Below are positions 26,333-37,447 of a stretch of DNA of 64,000 bases, piece by piece. The stretch is from Caldifarciminota bacterium (GTDB lineage Bacteria; Hydrothermota; UBA3072). The translations under genes were made by a program, and so were the position numbers. The DNA is taken from assembly GCA_016930175.1 (NCBI GenBank), contig JAFGHJ010000003.1:62001-126000 (forward strand). Direction: 5' to 3'. Under the pieces are notes generated by a model. The model ran no database searches, was not told the DNA's origin, and was given only the letters and a program-made list of their open reading frames with translations. Within the stretch, counting starts at the first letter, position 1, and every line of letters starts with the position of its first letter.

Positions 26333-29300
26333 TTATTTAACCAAAATCATTTTTCTGGTCTCTGAAAAGTCATTCGCCTCGATTTTATATAAATAGATGC
26401 CGCCTGCAAGATTGTCTGCATTAAAATTAACCGAATAATATCCTGCTTCCTGCCTTTCGTTGAGAAGAACTCTAACTCTTCGGCCGGATATGTCATAGAG
26501 ATTTATGCGAACTTGTGCCGCTTCTTTTAATCCGTATTGGATGCGGGTTGATGCATTAAACGGATTAGGATAATTCTGATTGAGAAAATAGTTTGTGGGA
26601 ATCTTTGTAAGTTCAGGTTCATCCACTCCAGTCCCTGGTTCTCTGATTTCCAGAGCGCTTAATTTTGCGTTATTGGTTATGGTTGTAAAGTGGATATTCA
26701 GTTCCCCGTCGGTTAATTCTACAGGCATGGAAACGTCATACGCCGTGTTTTTGTCGGTACGGAAAAGCAGGTCTAAATTCCTAATAACTCTTTCTCCTTC
26801 CATTTCAACATCGAATAAACGACTCCCCGGATTATCCCAGTATATTTCGGCGAATTTGAATACCACATCATAAGAACCGTTCGTAAGAGGAATATCATAA
26901 CCAAAATCGCCGTAGCGTTCACTCTGGTAAAGTGTGTCATCTGTGGTACCTGCTATAGCATTCGTTCCGGAATAAGGAGTTCCGCCGGAAAGCCATCCCG
27001 TGGTTTCATCATCTATATATTCGATACCGCTTACAGGTGACAGGTAGGTATCGCCACCGGCATTAAGAGCATTAATTACATCGCCGTCTCCGCCTCCTGT
27101 TGTAGTAACGACGACTTCGGTACCGGGATCGGAAATATTTCTTGCGTTGTATGAACGAACCCTATAGGTATAAGCTGTTGACTTTAATAGACCGGTTTCC
27201 AGATAAAAGGTATCGGTTGTTGCCGTGAGCGTTCTAAAAACTCCGTCTATATCTGTCTCCAAATAATATCCGAGTATGTCTCCCTCTACAGCACTCCAAC
27301 TAAGAAGGATTTGACTCGAATTTAAAACATACCCCTCTAAGTTTTCAGGCGTGTCTGGAACACTCAGCCCCGGTTTGGGATCTCCTTCTATACGGATAGT
27401 AATGCCGGCGGGAGATATTGTCCCCGACCAGTCCAGTTTCAGATGAGCCAGGTCTCCGCTTCCTGTGCGCTCATAGTCCGTATCGACTCCGTTTACGCGT
27501 ACAAAATCTATCGCATCCAGTGAATCGCTGTATAAATCCCAAACATAAATAGCCGTAACGTCCATGGATTGATCCGGTGTGAAAACAATTTCCTGATTCT
27601 GATAAGAATCGCCATAAGAATTGTAGCTTATGGTAGAATACCCATCGGGAGTGATAATGAGGACATCCTGCAGTTCATGATTTAATGAATCGAAGAGCAT
27701 AGGTTCGAGCCACAATTCACCTGAATAGTTGTTGTAATGATATCCTGCAATATTGTAGTAATTACGCCAAAGAACAGGTATACTGATATACTGATTTGTC
27801 CCGAGAGAGCTTGTGGCAATCCACGTAGGCGAAGAAACCTCCGAAGGAATGCCGAGTTGCTGATTGAATACAAGATTTCTGTTAAGGTAGTTCCTGTCGT
27901 ACATATTTTTCTGAAGAGCCCACCACATATTATACCGGTTTGTTTGCAGCGAGTACCCCCCGAGATGTCCGATAAGATACGGCTGCCATTCCGAATAGGA
28001 GCCGCCCGGCAGTCCCATACCTTGGTTTAGAGGGTCATAATAATTTACGATTGTGTTATAAAGCCCGTTTAATTTTTGTTTATCCCAGAAAGGATTCATC
28101 TTCAGGAAGTTGGCAATCCACGGACCGCCGAGAACGCTTTCACAAAAATTTGCCACAGGATACGTATTATCCAGCCATCTGCTTTCAAAATTTATTACAG
28201 CTGTATCTAAAGCAGCTTCGTAAAGACTATCTATATCTGCTTCTCCCATGATTTCTGCTAAATAATTCATAATTTGATATGCCGCTATGGAGAGGCCAGA
28301 ATTATAAGCCTGCGAATTACCGCCGGCGTCATAGGTGCTAAACGAACTTTCGAAAGTGAAGGGATATCCAGAGCTTCCGTAAAGTTCGACCTGGTCAAGG
28401 ATACGCTGCCCTGCTCTTTTTACGTAAGGGTCCCAGAAATAGGAGAGCTTATCCAGATCGGCGGTAGCGATAAAGGCTTCATAAACAGAAATAATAAATC
28501 CGCAGTTCAAATCGACCCATTCATATATATTACGGTAATCAGGATGTTCAGTATCATCCCATTCTACATAATTAAAGTTTGTTCCGAAATCGTGATGGAT
28601 TTGACCGGTATAATTTTCGACATGCTGAGTTCGAGCCCACCACTCAAGTTCCTGCCAGGCAAGATTGGGGTTGATCATAGTATAAATTTGCCTTGCGTGC
28701 CACATCTGATCCATGGTACCCTCCGGATGCCACATGCCTTCCGTGTGGCAGTAACGTCCGTCCTGAAAATATACACTGTTGTTTACCAGATTTACAGTCG
28801 AATTAAGAGTCTGATCGACCAGCCACTCCGGGAGATTGGAATTTCTCATGCGGCTTACCAATTCCTCCGATTTATCCTTAAAAGCATCAAAATTCCCGAG
28901 CGCTGAAACAGATACCTCTTTAACATTATTCCAGTAACTGGTATATTGATAATGTTCCAGCTCGTCCGGCTGATACCATGAAAGAACAAAACGAACTCTT
29001 CTCGTTTCTTCTGAGGCTAGAGCAACTCTTAAGGCAAGGCGGTTTGTAGTGCCTGAAAGGTTGTTATCGCATAATCCGCTGGTAAAGAACCCGACGTTGT
29101 TTCCGTAACTTAAATCACCGGTTCCATCGGGGAAATCGCCAACAAGGCAGAGTTCCAGCGATGTACCATTTGCCGTGAATCCAGTATCCGCTATGGCAGT
29201 TGGTGTAACAGGAGTACTGATTTGAAAGGCAAGAGCGACAGCAACTTCACTGCTTTCCAAATTTTCAATCGTGAATTCGAACATCGCAGAAGGATGGCAC

Positions 29301-29689
29301 ATCATCGGAACGGAATCGGGGTAGTAGGGCATATAAGCAGTCATTTCCACTGCTACATCGTTTAACTCCCCAAAATTTGCACGTTGCAGGGGGAAAATCG
29401 CGTCATCATCTACCCGCCCGGCAATCTGCAAAGCGGCTAACCGATCATCCGTTAATATTGAATCTCCTCTCTGTATGAATATTTGAAATTGTGTTTCGGA
29501 TAAGGTTTGATAGTCTCCGTTACGCGTGGGGGTTCGGAAATTCGCGGTAAACGTTCCGCCTCCTGCGTTGTATTTCACGGCTCCCGTACCGATACCGCCG
29601 AGGGGAAGCCCGGTTGTCCCATCCGTTTTTCCGAATAAACAAATATTAAAAATTAAAAAAAGTATGAAAATTCTTTTTAATACATTCAT
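26333..29689 (-). CDS. secreted GH116/DUF608-like glycosidase with Fn3, malectin-like and Por/T9SS-type C-terminal sorting domains
   Basis: GTTGLPLGGIGTGAVKYNAGGGTFTANF; malectin-like INALNAGGDTYLSPVSGIEYIDD; C-terminus NYFLNQNYPNPFNASTRIQYGL...KMILVK. Confidence 0.8.
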   Translation of the reverse strand: MNVLKRIFILFLIFNICLFGKTDGTTGLPLGGIGTGAVKYNAGGGTFTANFRTPTRNGDYQTLSETQFQIFIQRGDSILTDDRLAALQIAGRVDDDAIFPLQRANFGELNDVAVEMTAYMPYYPDSVPMMCHPSAMFEFTIENLESSEVAVALAFQISTPVTPTAIADTGFTANGTSLELCLVGDFPDGTGDLSYGNNVGFFTSGLCDNNLSGTTNRLALRVALASEETRRVRFVLSWYQPDELEHYQYTSYWNNVKEVSVSALGNFDAFKDKSEELVSRMRNSNLPEWLVDQTLNSTVNLVNNSVYFQDGRYCHTEGMWHPEGTMDQMWHARQIYTMINPNLAWQELEWWARTQHVENYTGQIHHDFGTNFNYVEWDDTEHPDYRNIYEWVDLNCGFIISVYEAFIATADLDKLSYFWDPYVKRAGQRILDQVELYGSSGYPFTFESSFSTYDAGGNSQAYNSGLSIAAYQIMNYLAEIMGEADIDSLYEAALDTAVINFESRWLDNTYPVANFCESVLGGPWIANFLKMNPFWDKQKLNGLYNTIVNYYDPLNQGMGLPGGSYSEWQPYLIGHLGGYSLQTNRYNMWWALQKNMYDRNYLNRNLVFNQQLGIPSEVSSPTWIATSSLGTNQYISIPVLWRNYYNIAGYHYNNYSGELWLEPMLFDSLNHELQDVLIITPDGYSTISYNSYGDSYQNQEIVFTPDQSMDVTAIYVWDLYSDSLDAIDFVRVNGVDTDYERTGSGDLAHLKLDWSGTISPAGITIRIEGDPKPGLSVPDTPENLEGYVLNSSQILLSWSAVEGDILGYYLETDIDGVFRTLTATTDTFYLETGLLKSTAYTYRVRSYNARNISDPGTEVVVTTTGGGDGDVINALNAGGDTYLSPVSGIEYIDDETTGWLSGGTPYSGTNAIAGTTDDTLYQSERYGDFGYDIPLTNGSYDVVFKFAEIYWDNPGSRLFDVEMEGERVIRNLDLLFRTDKNTAYDVSMPVELTDGELNIHFTTITNNAKLSALEIREPGTGVDEPELTKIPTNYFLNQNYPNPFNASTRIQYGLKEAAQVRINLYDISGRRVRVLLNERQEAGYYSVNFNADNLAGGIYLYKIEANDFSETRKMILVK

Positions 29690-29812
29690 ATTTATCTCCT
29701 TATTTAGAGGATATGTTTTTTTTACCGATAAGTCAAGAGTCGGCCGTTAGCACCGAATCACTGGACAATAGTTGAGAAAATATTGACTTTTGATAGTTTT
29801 GAATGTTTTTAT

Positions 29813-31378
29813 TTAATTGCCAAAGTTTTTACTGTACAACTCCAGAATTTTCTTTGCCTCGTTTAGGTTCCCTAAAGCATCTTGCAGTTGGAAATCATTT
29901 TTTAATGACAATATCATTTCTTCTTTTTTGCCCCAATAAATACCCGCGATTTCAGTCTTTAAGAGATTCTTTATATTTTGCTCTTCTTTTTTTAATTCTT
30001 TTAAATCCAGTCCTTTCTCTTTAGCTTTGGTCATGAATTCTTTCTGTAATTTCTCATCTATGGTAAAGTTTTTAGCATAATCATCAAATTTTTTATAACT
30101 TTTTAACAAGTTCTTTTTATTTGAAACAAACTCGATTCCATGTTCACATATCAATTCTTTAAGTTCTCTGGTTTCTAAAATACTCGTTGTATCAACCCGG
30201 ATGATTATATCCGGCGTAATACCTCCATTACCGAAAACTTTTCGGCCTCCTTTAGTAGCAAAGATCGACGAACTGTCTAAATCTGTTGTGTCGGGTGCTT
30301 TTATTTCTGAAAAATATTCCCTTAAACTTTTTCCTTCGTAATCACGCTGGATAATTCTGCCGCTTGGGGTATAGTATTTTGCGATTGTCATCAAAATAAC
30401 TCCGCCATTTTGCAATATGAAAGGTTTCTGAACAAGCCCCTTACCAAAACTATTTTCGCCTACAACAAGAGCCCTGTCGTAATCCTGAAGGGCGCCCGCG
30501 ACTAATTCTGAAGCGCTGGCAGAGCCGTGGTTTACCAAAACGATGATAGGATAAAGAGGTTCCTTTTTGCAATCTGTTGAGGAGATGGTTTCATTTGATA
30601 TTTCTTTTCTTCCCTTGATCTCAACGATATTCTCGTCTTTGGGTATAAATAAATCGACTACGCCAACGGCGCCTTCGACTACGCCTCCCGGATTGTCCCT
30701 TAAATCCAGAACTAAATTATTCATGCCTTTCTTTTTTAATTTTTTTAAAGCCTCTGAAAACTCATTTTTTGTTTCTAACGAAAAGTGGTCTATCTTTATA
30801 TAGCCCGTATTATGTTCCTCGATAAAGTGATAATCAACGCTGTTAACGGGTATTCCGCCCCTCTTTATTTCCACTATAAACTCTCCGGACATCGACGGTT
30901 TTTTGAAAGTGAGATCGACTTTTGAACCTTTCTCACCCGCCAGGAGTAATTGAAGCTCGGGTTCTGTTTTGTCGGTAACGTATTTATCGTCGACTTTTAT
31001 AAGCACGTCGCCTGTCTGTATTGTATTGTTATCTGCCGGGCCTCCCCTGATAACGGAAATAACTGTCGGCAGTCCGTCGATTATCGCAAATTCTATTCCG
31101 ACCCCATAAGCTTTTCCTTTCGTAATCTCTAAAAACTTCTCAAATTGATGCGGACCCATATAAATTGTATGGGGGTCTAAAGATGTCAAAACGCCGTATA
31201 CGGCGTATCCGATAAGCTTTGAAGGTGGTACTTCTTCGACATAATTAGCTTTTATATGGTTCAAAACATTAGAAAAGAACATCATTTCTTGATATAAACC
31301 GTCGTCCTGCGCGTAAGCCGTTATATTGGAATAGAGAACAATTAAGCTTACAAAACATATTAATATCTTTTTTTTCAT
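29813..31378 (-). CDS. S41-family C-terminal processing peptidase
   Basis: PDZ region; VNHGSASASELVAGALQDYDRALVVGENSFGKGLVQ catalytic motif. Confidence 0.93.
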   Translation of the reverse strand: MKKKILICFVSLIVLYSNITAYAQDDGLYQEMMFFSNVLNHIKANYVEEVPPSKLIGYAVYGVLTSLDPHTIYMGPHQFEKFLEITKGKAYGVGIEFAIIDGLPTVISVIRGGPADNNTIQTGDVLIKVDDKYVTDKTEPELQLLLAGEKGSKVDLTFKKPSMSGEFIVEIKRGGIPVNSVDYHFIEEHNTGYIKIDHFSLETKNEFSEALKKLKKKGMNNLVLDLRDNPGGVVEGAVGVVDLFIPKDENIVEIKGRKEISNETISSTDCKKEPLYPIIVLVNHGSASASELVAGALQDYDRALVVGENSFGKGLVQKPFILQNGGVILMTIAKYYTPSGRIIQRDYEGKSLREYFSEIKAPDTTDLDSSSIFATKGGRKVFGNGGITPDIIIRVDTTSILETRELKELICEHGIEFVSNKKNLLKSYKKFDDYAKNFTIDEKLQKEFMTKAKEKGLDLKELKKEEQNIKNLLKTEIAGIYWGKKEEMILSLKNDFQLQDALGNLNEAKKILELYSKNFGN

Positions 31379-31409
31379 AAAACCCTCTCCTTTAATTTTT
31401 GTGTAAAGG

Positions 31410-32576
31410 TTACTCTTTTTCCAATGAATCTATTCTCGTTTGCGCCCTTTCTATAAACTCATTCATACTTTTTGGAGCTTTATCTATAAAATTTCGATAG
31501 TTTTTAACCGCTTCTTCTCTATTTCCTACCGATTCCAAAATAATAGCAAGAGCGTAGTAAGATTTATAAAATTTTGGGTTTATAGAGATAGCATTATTAT
31601 ATTCCTGCATGGCTTCCCAATCTCTGCTCATTGTATTCAGGCAAATCCCTTTGGAGAAGTGAAATACCGGATCGTCCGGTTTGGCAATTATTGCCGCATC
31701 AACTTCTTTTAATGCTCCGGCGTAATCTCCTCTCATTTTACAAATATTTGAAATCTGATAATGTGCCATATAAAAGCCCATGTTTTCCATAATAACCTTT
31801 TTGAATGTTTCTTCTGCTTTATCAAGTTTTTCTTGTTTTAAATACGCGAAGCCTATCCAGTAATAGAGTTCGGCGGGGTTTAGATAAATAGGAAGGACTT
31901 TTTCTTTATTGTATTCCTCCAATTTATCTATTAGGAATCGGAAATCTTTGATGGCTTCTTCATATTTTTGCAGCTGTGCTTGAGAAATACCTCTAAGGAA
32001 ATAAGGCAGTCTGTATTCAGGCCATTCTTCAATTACATAATCAAATCTTTCAATTGCTTTCTCATAATTTCCGGTACGGAACTTTGCAATACCATCGTAT
32101 ATTATTTTGATAATCATTGGAGTAAATGGGGTATCACTATAAGGACTTCTTTCCAGAAATATAGTAGAAATTTTCCAATCGAAGAAGGGATTATAGAATA
32201 GAGCATAATTAAAGTAACTTCTGACCTCGTTTATTCTCTTTTCGGTTTCAGGATCATGTTCTTTATCATCGAATGCTTTTTTATACAGTTTTTTGTCCTT
32301 CGCAAACTCGACACAGTAAATAGCAAAATAGGCGTCGGAGAAATGAGGTTCAATCTCTAGAGCCTTATGGAAGTATTCCAGAGCTTCTTCATATTGTTTT
32401 TTAGCAGTGTATCCCACTCCCAAGTTATAGTAAGCAACAGGATCGTTAGGGTCTTCCTGGACAGCAGACTGTAATTCTTCAATAGATTTACTGATTTTGA
32501 TATACGGACCCGTAGGACAGCCGATAAGAAGAATAAGTATTATTAATATAAAAAGATACTTTAAACGAAGAAACAT
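31410..32576 (-). CDS. TPR-repeat lipoprotein
   Basis: LLIGCPTGP lipobox; repeated TPR motifs (AYYNLGVGYTAKKQYEEALEYFHKALEIEP). Confidence 0.88.
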   Translation of the reverse strand: MFLRLKYLFILIILILLIGCPTGPYIKISKSIEELQSAVQEDPNDPVAYYNLGVGYTAKKQYEEALEYFHKALEIEPHFSDAYFAIYCVEFAKDKKLYKKAFDDKEHDPETEKRINEVRSYFNYALFYNPFFDWKISTIFLERSPYSDTPFTPMIIKIIYDGIAKFRTGNYEKAIERFDYVIEEWPEYRLPYFLRGISQAQLQKYEEAIKDFRFLIDKLEEYNKEKVLPIYLNPAELYYWIGFAYLKQEKLDKAEETFKKVIMENMGFYMAHYQISNICKMRGDYAGALKEVDAAIIAKPDDPVFHFSKGICLNTMSRDWEAMQEYNNAISINPKFYKSYYALAIILESVGNREEAVKNYRNFIDKAPKSMNEFIERAQTRIDSLEKE

Positions 32577-32679
32577 AATTTATCCCCCTTTTTAATATAA
32601 ATAAAAAATTTTTGTAATATTATCTCTACATTATAATAAAATTAAAAAGAAATGTCAAATGCTTTATTTGTTTGTAGTG

Positions 32680-32840
32680 GGTTGGTGTGTTGATGTGTGA
32701 AAAAACAGCCCAACATATTAAAATCTTTGTGTTCTTTGTGTGAGTTTTTAGGTTTTAGGTCTTGGGTTTTAGGTTTTAGTTAAAAAACAACAGAAGAATC
32801 CTGAGAATCTGCGTTTATCTGCGTCCAATTACTGGGGTGT
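32680..32840. repeat. intergenic degenerate word repeats
   Basis: ggttggtgtgttgatgtgtg ... tctttgtgttctttgtgtgag ... ggttttaggtcttgggttttaggttttag ... ctgcgtttatctgcgtccaatt. Confidence 0.65.
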
Positions 32841-32852
32841 TGGGGTAGGGTT

Positions 32853-33266
32853 TTATTCTCCTATTATCTTAATCATTACCCTTTTCTTTCTTCTCCCGTC
32901 GAATTCGCCGTAAAATATCTGCTCCCAGGGACCGAAGTCTAACTTCCCGTCGGTAACCGCCACGACAACCTCTCTGCCCATAAGTTGACGCTTAATATGG
33001 GCGTCTGCGTTATCTTCGTAAGTATTATGCTTATAACAGGCGGGGCCATAAGGCACTTTTTCTTCAAGCCATTTTTTGTAATCCTCATGAAGTCCGGATT
33101 CGTCATCATTTATAAAAACACTTGCCGTAATATGCATGGCATTAACGAGGCATAAACCCTCTTTTATTTTACTTTCTTTTAAAGCTTCATCAACCTGGGG
33201 TGTAATATTTATAAGATCTACTCTGTTGGGTGTATTGAACCATAATTCTTTTTTATAGCTTTTCAT
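32853..33266 (-). CDS. YjbQ family protein
   Basis: [71 protein letters not shown]. Confidence 0.92.
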   Translation of the reverse strand: MKSYKKELWFNTPNRVDLINITPQVDEALKESKIKEGLCLVNAMHITASVFINDDESGLHEDYKKWLEEKVPYGPACYKHNTYEDNADAHIKRQLMGREVVVAVTDGKLDFGPWEQIFYGEFDGRRKKRVMIKIIGE

Positions 33267-33289
33267 CTTTTTTCTCCTCAGCCGATAAT

Positions 33290-34369
33290 TTACGAACGTT
33301 CTTTTTTAGACATAAAATATATGCCTATGGTAAGGAAAAGCACATCCGGAATTAAAATCGATAGTGAAGGTGTTAAATTTCCCTTTATTCCGAGTTCTTT
33401 AAATAGTTGAATGATACCCCAGAAAGTAAAAGCGGAGAGAGTGCCGAGCCCGAACCCGAAAAGAAGACCTCTTCTTTTGACTTCGAGGGCAAGAGGGCAA
33501 CCAAAAAGAAGTATAATGGCACTGACAAAAGGATATGAAATTCTTTCAAGCAATTCAATCCTTTCGGAATTCGATTTTTGCCCGCTTCTGTCCAGTTTTT
33601 TAATATAACGCAGGAGGTCCGTAAAAGGGAGATTTATGGGGTCATATTTAGTCTTAGTTAGTTCGTCGGGGGAAGATTTGAAGTCTTTGACGATTTCTTC
33701 CTCTTTGTATTCAAGCATGACTAAATCATCAACGAAATTTCTAATGTAAACATCAGATAATATCCAGACAGAGTCTTTCCACTCTGCCTTCCCCGCATCT
33801 ACTCTCGAAGTTAATTTTCCGTCTTTGTATTCCAGAATTTGTATTTCGTAAATCATATTATCGTTTAGTCTGCCTATGCCCACAATTTTTCCTCCGTCCG
33901 TTATATAGTTTATATTTCTGGCATAGCTTTTTTGGAAATCTTCTATTTTGTCTATTTCTCTTCTTTTAAACTCTTTCAGGAGCTCCTTTGATCTTGGGAT
34001 TAAAGAGAGATTAAAAGAAAGAACAATTATTGAAACTAAAACACCGTAAAGAAAGATAGGTCTGTATATTCGAAAAGGCGGGACACCGAGCCCTCTTAGA
34101 GCCAGGACTTCGTTATGTTTTGTTATTAATCCGAGAGAAAAATAGATTCCCATTAATGTAGCAAGGGGCATTAAAAGGATAATAATTTTTGGCGAGAAAA
34201 GGAGATAATATTTTAAAACATTAAAGAGAGATGCTTTTCTGTCTACAAAGTATCCGATATTTTCAAATAGATTTGTGATTATATAGATAAAAACGAAGCC
34301 GGCTAAAGAAAGAATTAAAGCTAAAATAAATTTTTTGATTATGTAGTTATCTAAAATTTTATTTTTCAT
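33290..34369 (-). CDS. LptF/LptG family permease
   Basis: [47 protein letters not shown]. Confidence 0.85.
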   Translation of the reverse strand: MKNKILDNYIIKKFILALILSLAGFVFIYIITNLFENIGYFVDRKASLFNVLKYYLLFSPKIIILLMPLATLMGIYFSLGLITKHNEVLALRGLGVPPFRIYRPIFLYGVLVSIIVLSFNLSLIPRSKELLKEFKRREIDKIEDFQKSYARNINYITDGGKIVGIGRLNDNMIYEIQILEYKDGKLTSRVDAGKAEWKDSVWILSDVYIRNFVDDLVMLEYKEEEIVKDFKSSPDELTKTKYDPINLPFTDLLRYIKKLDRSGQKSNSERIELLERISYPFVSAIILLFGCPLALEVKRRGLLFGFGLGTLSAFTFWGIIQLFKELGIKGNLTPSLSILIPDVLFLTIGIYFMSKKERS

Positions 34370-35501
34370 AGATTATTTTATAAAACAGATATAAACCGGC
34401 GACTCCTATAACAATATTCGGTAGCCACATAGCAATAGAAGGATAAAGAGAACCTCTTTCACATAGTTCTTCTCCTCCTACTAAAAGTATATAGTAGAGC
34501 GCAAACATGAAGAAACTCAAAGTTATACCGTTCCCGAGGCCTCCTTTTTTTGTCTGTATTCCGAGTGGTGCACCGATCAGAACAAAAACCAGGCAGGCAA
34601 AAGGTATGGAGAATTTTTTATGAGCTTCAAGAAGATAACGCCATTTTCTTCTTTTTGCATCTGTCCTTCTGGCGTTTTCCAATAGCTGTTCTAAATTCAT
34701 TTCCCTGTAACTTCTGCTGACGGTTCTTTCTTTTTTTTCTCCGAGGGGAATAGATATTATATAATTATTAAAATTCATTATTCTATATTCCTGAGGATTT
34801 GCACGGTCGAATATGTGGGTCTCGCCCTTTGAGAGGGAGAAAGTTAAGCTGTCACCGATGACTTTCATTTTTCCTTCATCGGCATATATTATTCTTGTAG
34901 GTTCTCCCGGGAGGTCTTCCTTAAGCATAATTTTCGTTAGTTCTGAGGTTGAATGGTCTATTGTCTTTATCCATAGAGTATAGCCGTTACTGATTTCATT
35001 GAATTTTTCTGGGAGCAGGTGTAGTGTTGGTCTGGCTCGTGAAACTTCAAGATAAAGTTTTTTTAGTCTGAAGTTAGATTCGGGTAGTAAGTAAATGTTA
35101 AAAAAGACCATTCCTATAGTTACTCCCAAAGCTGCGAGGAAAAAACCTTTGGTCAAGCTTAAGGGATTGATTCCGAGAGAGCGCATTGCTAGGATTTCAA
35201 AATCTCCGCTCATTCTTCCGTAAGTCGCAATAGTGGAAACCAATACTCCCATAGGGACGGTCAGAGCAATTATAAAAGGTAGGCTATATACAAAAATTCC
35301 GATGACGGATATTAAGGGGACATTTTTACCTATTAAAAAGTCGAACAATTGGAAAGCTCTGTCCATAAGGAGAATAAAACTAAATAGTGAAAATCCGGCG
35401 ATGAAAGGGATAGCCGCCTGTTTTATTAAATACTTACTCAGGCGGGAAATTTTACATCTTCTTGAACGGAAAAAAAAGTCTTTCGTATTCATATTGCGCA
35501 A
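34359..35501 (-). CDS. LptF/LptG family permease
   Basis: SRLSKYLIKQAAIPFIAGFSLFSFILLMDR; adjacent overlapping permease paralogue. Confidence 0.85.
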   Translation of the reverse strand: MRNMNTKDFFFRSRRCKISRLSKYLIKQAAIPFIAGFSLFSFILLMDRAFQLFDFLIGKNVPLISVIGIFVYSLPFIIALTVPMGVLVSTIATYGRMSGDFEILAMRSLGINPLSLTKGFFLAALGVTIGMVFFNIYLLPESNFRLKKLYLEVSRARPTLHLLPEKFNEISNGYTLWIKTIDHSTSELTKIMLKEDLPGEPTRIIYADEGKMKVIGDSLTFSLSKGETHIFDRANPQEYRIMNFNNYIISIPLGEKKERTVSRSYREMNLEQLLENARRTDAKRRKWRYLLEAHKKFSIPFACLVFVLIGAPLGIQTKKGGLGNGITLSFFMFALYYILLVGGEELCERGSLYPSIAMWLPNIVIGVAGLYLFYKIIYEK

Positions 35502-36600
35502 AGCGGTCTGTCATTCCCGCTATGTAATCGCAAGTGACTCTTTCTTTACCAAATTCCGGTATTGTCTTCTGAAATTGAGGGGGGAGCTGATTTGTTTCCT
35601 TTACATAAATTGAGAAAAGTGCGTCTATTATTCTTTTGGATTTTTCCTGCATTTTTATTACCTTATAATGCTGGTATAAATTTTCCATCAAGAAATCTTT
35701 TAATTCACGGTTTAATTTTTCTAAATTTTCGGAAAATTTTACAAGAGGAGGGTTATCGTAAACGTCTTTTAAGGATTTTATTTTGTTCGCCTTGATGTTA
35801 TTTAGCGAGGTTACTATTACATCTCTTACTTCAAATTTAATAAAATTTCTTATTGCCATATAGATTCTTTCCTGCTCTTCGAGTTTCGAGTCGGTTTTTT
35901 CATAGATATCACTCCAGAAGGGGACTTTTCTTAATTGGTTCAGTTTTATGTAATTAGATTTGAGCCCGTCGTCAAGGTCATGGGCGTTATACGCGATTTC
36001 GTCCGCGAAATTTGCTATCTGCCCTTCAAGAGAGGCAGAAGAGTCCGGATCAAATTCGTTTTTTGCCGGATCAGGAGAATCGTAGTCGGTTTCATGCTTT
36101 ATTATTCCTTCTCTTGTTTCGTAACATAGGTTCAAACCTCTAAATTTACTGTACCTGTGCTCGAGTACATCTACCACCCGTAAACCTTGAACATTATGCT
36201 CAAATCCACCGTGGTCCTTCATAAGTTCGTTTAATTTAGATTCCCCCGCATGTCCAAAAGGGGTGTGTCCGATATCGTGTGCCAGACTTATTGCTTCGGT
36301 AAGAGATTCGTTCAAACGTAGCGCTTTTGATATTGTTCTTGCGATTTGCTGAACCTCAAGTGCGTGGGTCAGTCTCGTCCTGTAGTAATCTCCTTCGTGA
36401 TTTACGAATACCTGCGTCTTGTATTCTAATCTTCTGAAGGCGGTGGAATGAATAATCCTGTCTCTATCCCGCATGAAATGAGTCCGGTAAGATGGGGGAG
36501 GTTCATCGTATACCCTTCCCCTGCTTTTTCCGGAAAAGACCGCATACGGTGCGAGAGTTTTTTCTTCGATTTCTTCAAGCTGTTTTCTTAGATTTTTCAT
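35452..36600 (-). CDS. deoxyguanosinetriphosphate triphosphohydrolase-like protein (HD domain)
   Basis: RDRDRIIHSTAFRRLEYKTQVF; RLTHALEVQQIARTI; AHDIGHTPFGHAGE. Confidence 0.93.
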   Translation of the reverse strand: MKNLRKQLEEIEEKTLAPYAVFSGKSRGRVYDEPPPSYRTHFMRDRDRIIHSTAFRRLEYKTQVFVNHEGDYYRTRLTHALEVQQIARTISKALRLNESLTEAISLAHDIGHTPFGHAGESKLNELMKDHGGFEHNVQGLRVVDVLEHRYSKFRGLNLCYETREGIIKHETDYDSPDPAKNEFDPDSSASLEGQIANFADEIAYNAHDLDDGLKSNYIKLNQLRKVPFWSDIYEKTDSKLEEQERIYMAIRNFIKFEVRDVIVTSLNNIKANKIKSLKDVYDNPPLVKFSENLEKLNRELKDFLMENLYQHYKVIKMQEKSKRIIDALFSIYVKETNQLPPQFQKTIPEFGKERVTCDYIAGMTDRFAQYEYERLFFPFKKM

Positions 36601-37351
36601 ATAAAGAAGAATTTGTTAAGATTTCAGGTTCCGCTTCAGATATTAATATTGTGTGTTCGAAATGCGCGGAGAGTTTTCCGTCCCCGGTAACCACGGTCCA
36701 GTTGTCTCCCAGAATTTTAACTTCGTGACATCCGGCGTTAATCATAGGTTCAACCGCGATTGTCATACCTTTTTTTAATCTGGCTCCGAATCCTTTCTTT
36801 CCGAAGTTGGGTACAGCCGGATCTTCGTGTAAATTTTTTCCAACCCCGTGACCCACAAAATCTCGCACGACATTGAATCCGGCATCTTCGGCTGTTTTTT
36901 GAATAGCATTTGAAATGTCCCCTACTCTATTATCTTTTTTCATTTCTTGTATTGCATTATAAAGCGCTGTTTTCGTTACGCTCAAAAGCTTCTCTGCTTC
37001 CACTTTTAATTCGCCTATACCGAAAGTGTAAGCTGCGTCACTGAAGAATCCATGATATTTAACCCCCACGTCGACACCTACAAGGTCGCCTTCCATTATT
37101 TTTCGGTCATCGGGAATCCCATGAATTACAACTTCGTTAATAGATATACATGAAGAAGCAGGGAAGCCTCTATAGCCTTTAAATGCGGGATAAGCTTTAT
37201 ATTTTTTTATAAATTCTTCGATTTTTCTGTCCAGGTCTTTTGTTTTCATTCCTTCCCGGATTGTATCGTTTATGTATTCGAAAGTTAAGCTGAGGATTTT
37301 GGAGGCTTCTTTAATTTCTTTGATTTCTTTATCGCTTTTGATGATTATCAT
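36575..37351 (-). CDS. map: type I methionyl aminopeptidase
   Basis: SCISINEVVIHGIPDDRKIMEGDLVGVDVGVKYHGFFSDAAYTF; GHGVGKNLHEDPAVPNFG. Confidence 0.95.
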   Translation of the reverse strand: MIIIKSDKEIKEIKEASKILSLTFEYINDTIREGMKTKDLDRKIEEFIKKYKAYPAFKGYRGFPASSCISINEVVIHGIPDDRKIMEGDLVGVDVGVKYHGFFSDAAYTFGIGELKVEAEKLLSVTKTALYNAIQEMKKDNRVGDISNAIQKTAEDAGFNVVRDFVGHGVGKNLHEDPAVPNFGKKGFGARLKKGMTIAVEPMINAGCHEVKILGDNWTVVTGDGKLSAHFEHTILISEAEPEILTNSSLYEKSKKTA

Positions 37352-37357
37352 AAAAAG

Positions 37358-37386
37358 ATAATAAATAGCTGTTCACTTTCTGTCAA
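37358..37386 (-). promoter_or_regulatory. predicted leaderless sigma70 promoter of map
   Basis: reverse strand TTGACA-N17-TATTAT, 6 nt to ATG at 37351; no SD. Confidence 0.7.
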
Positions 37387-37413
37387 GGTAAAAGTACTTA
37401 TTCTTTTAAGCTC

Positions 37414-37441
37414 TTGATTTTTTCTTTAAAATTTGTATCAT
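37414..37441 (+). promoter_or_regulatory. predicted leaderless sigma70 promoter
   Basis: TTGATT-N16-TATCAT, 6 nt to ATG at 37448. Confidence 0.55.
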
Positions 37442-37447
37442 TATCAT

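Noticed and set aside
28274-28906. 210-aa + strand ORF inside the glycosidase gene
   Set aside because: Antisense shadow ORF; no SD, no recognisable domain, and the minus-strand frame is clearly coding
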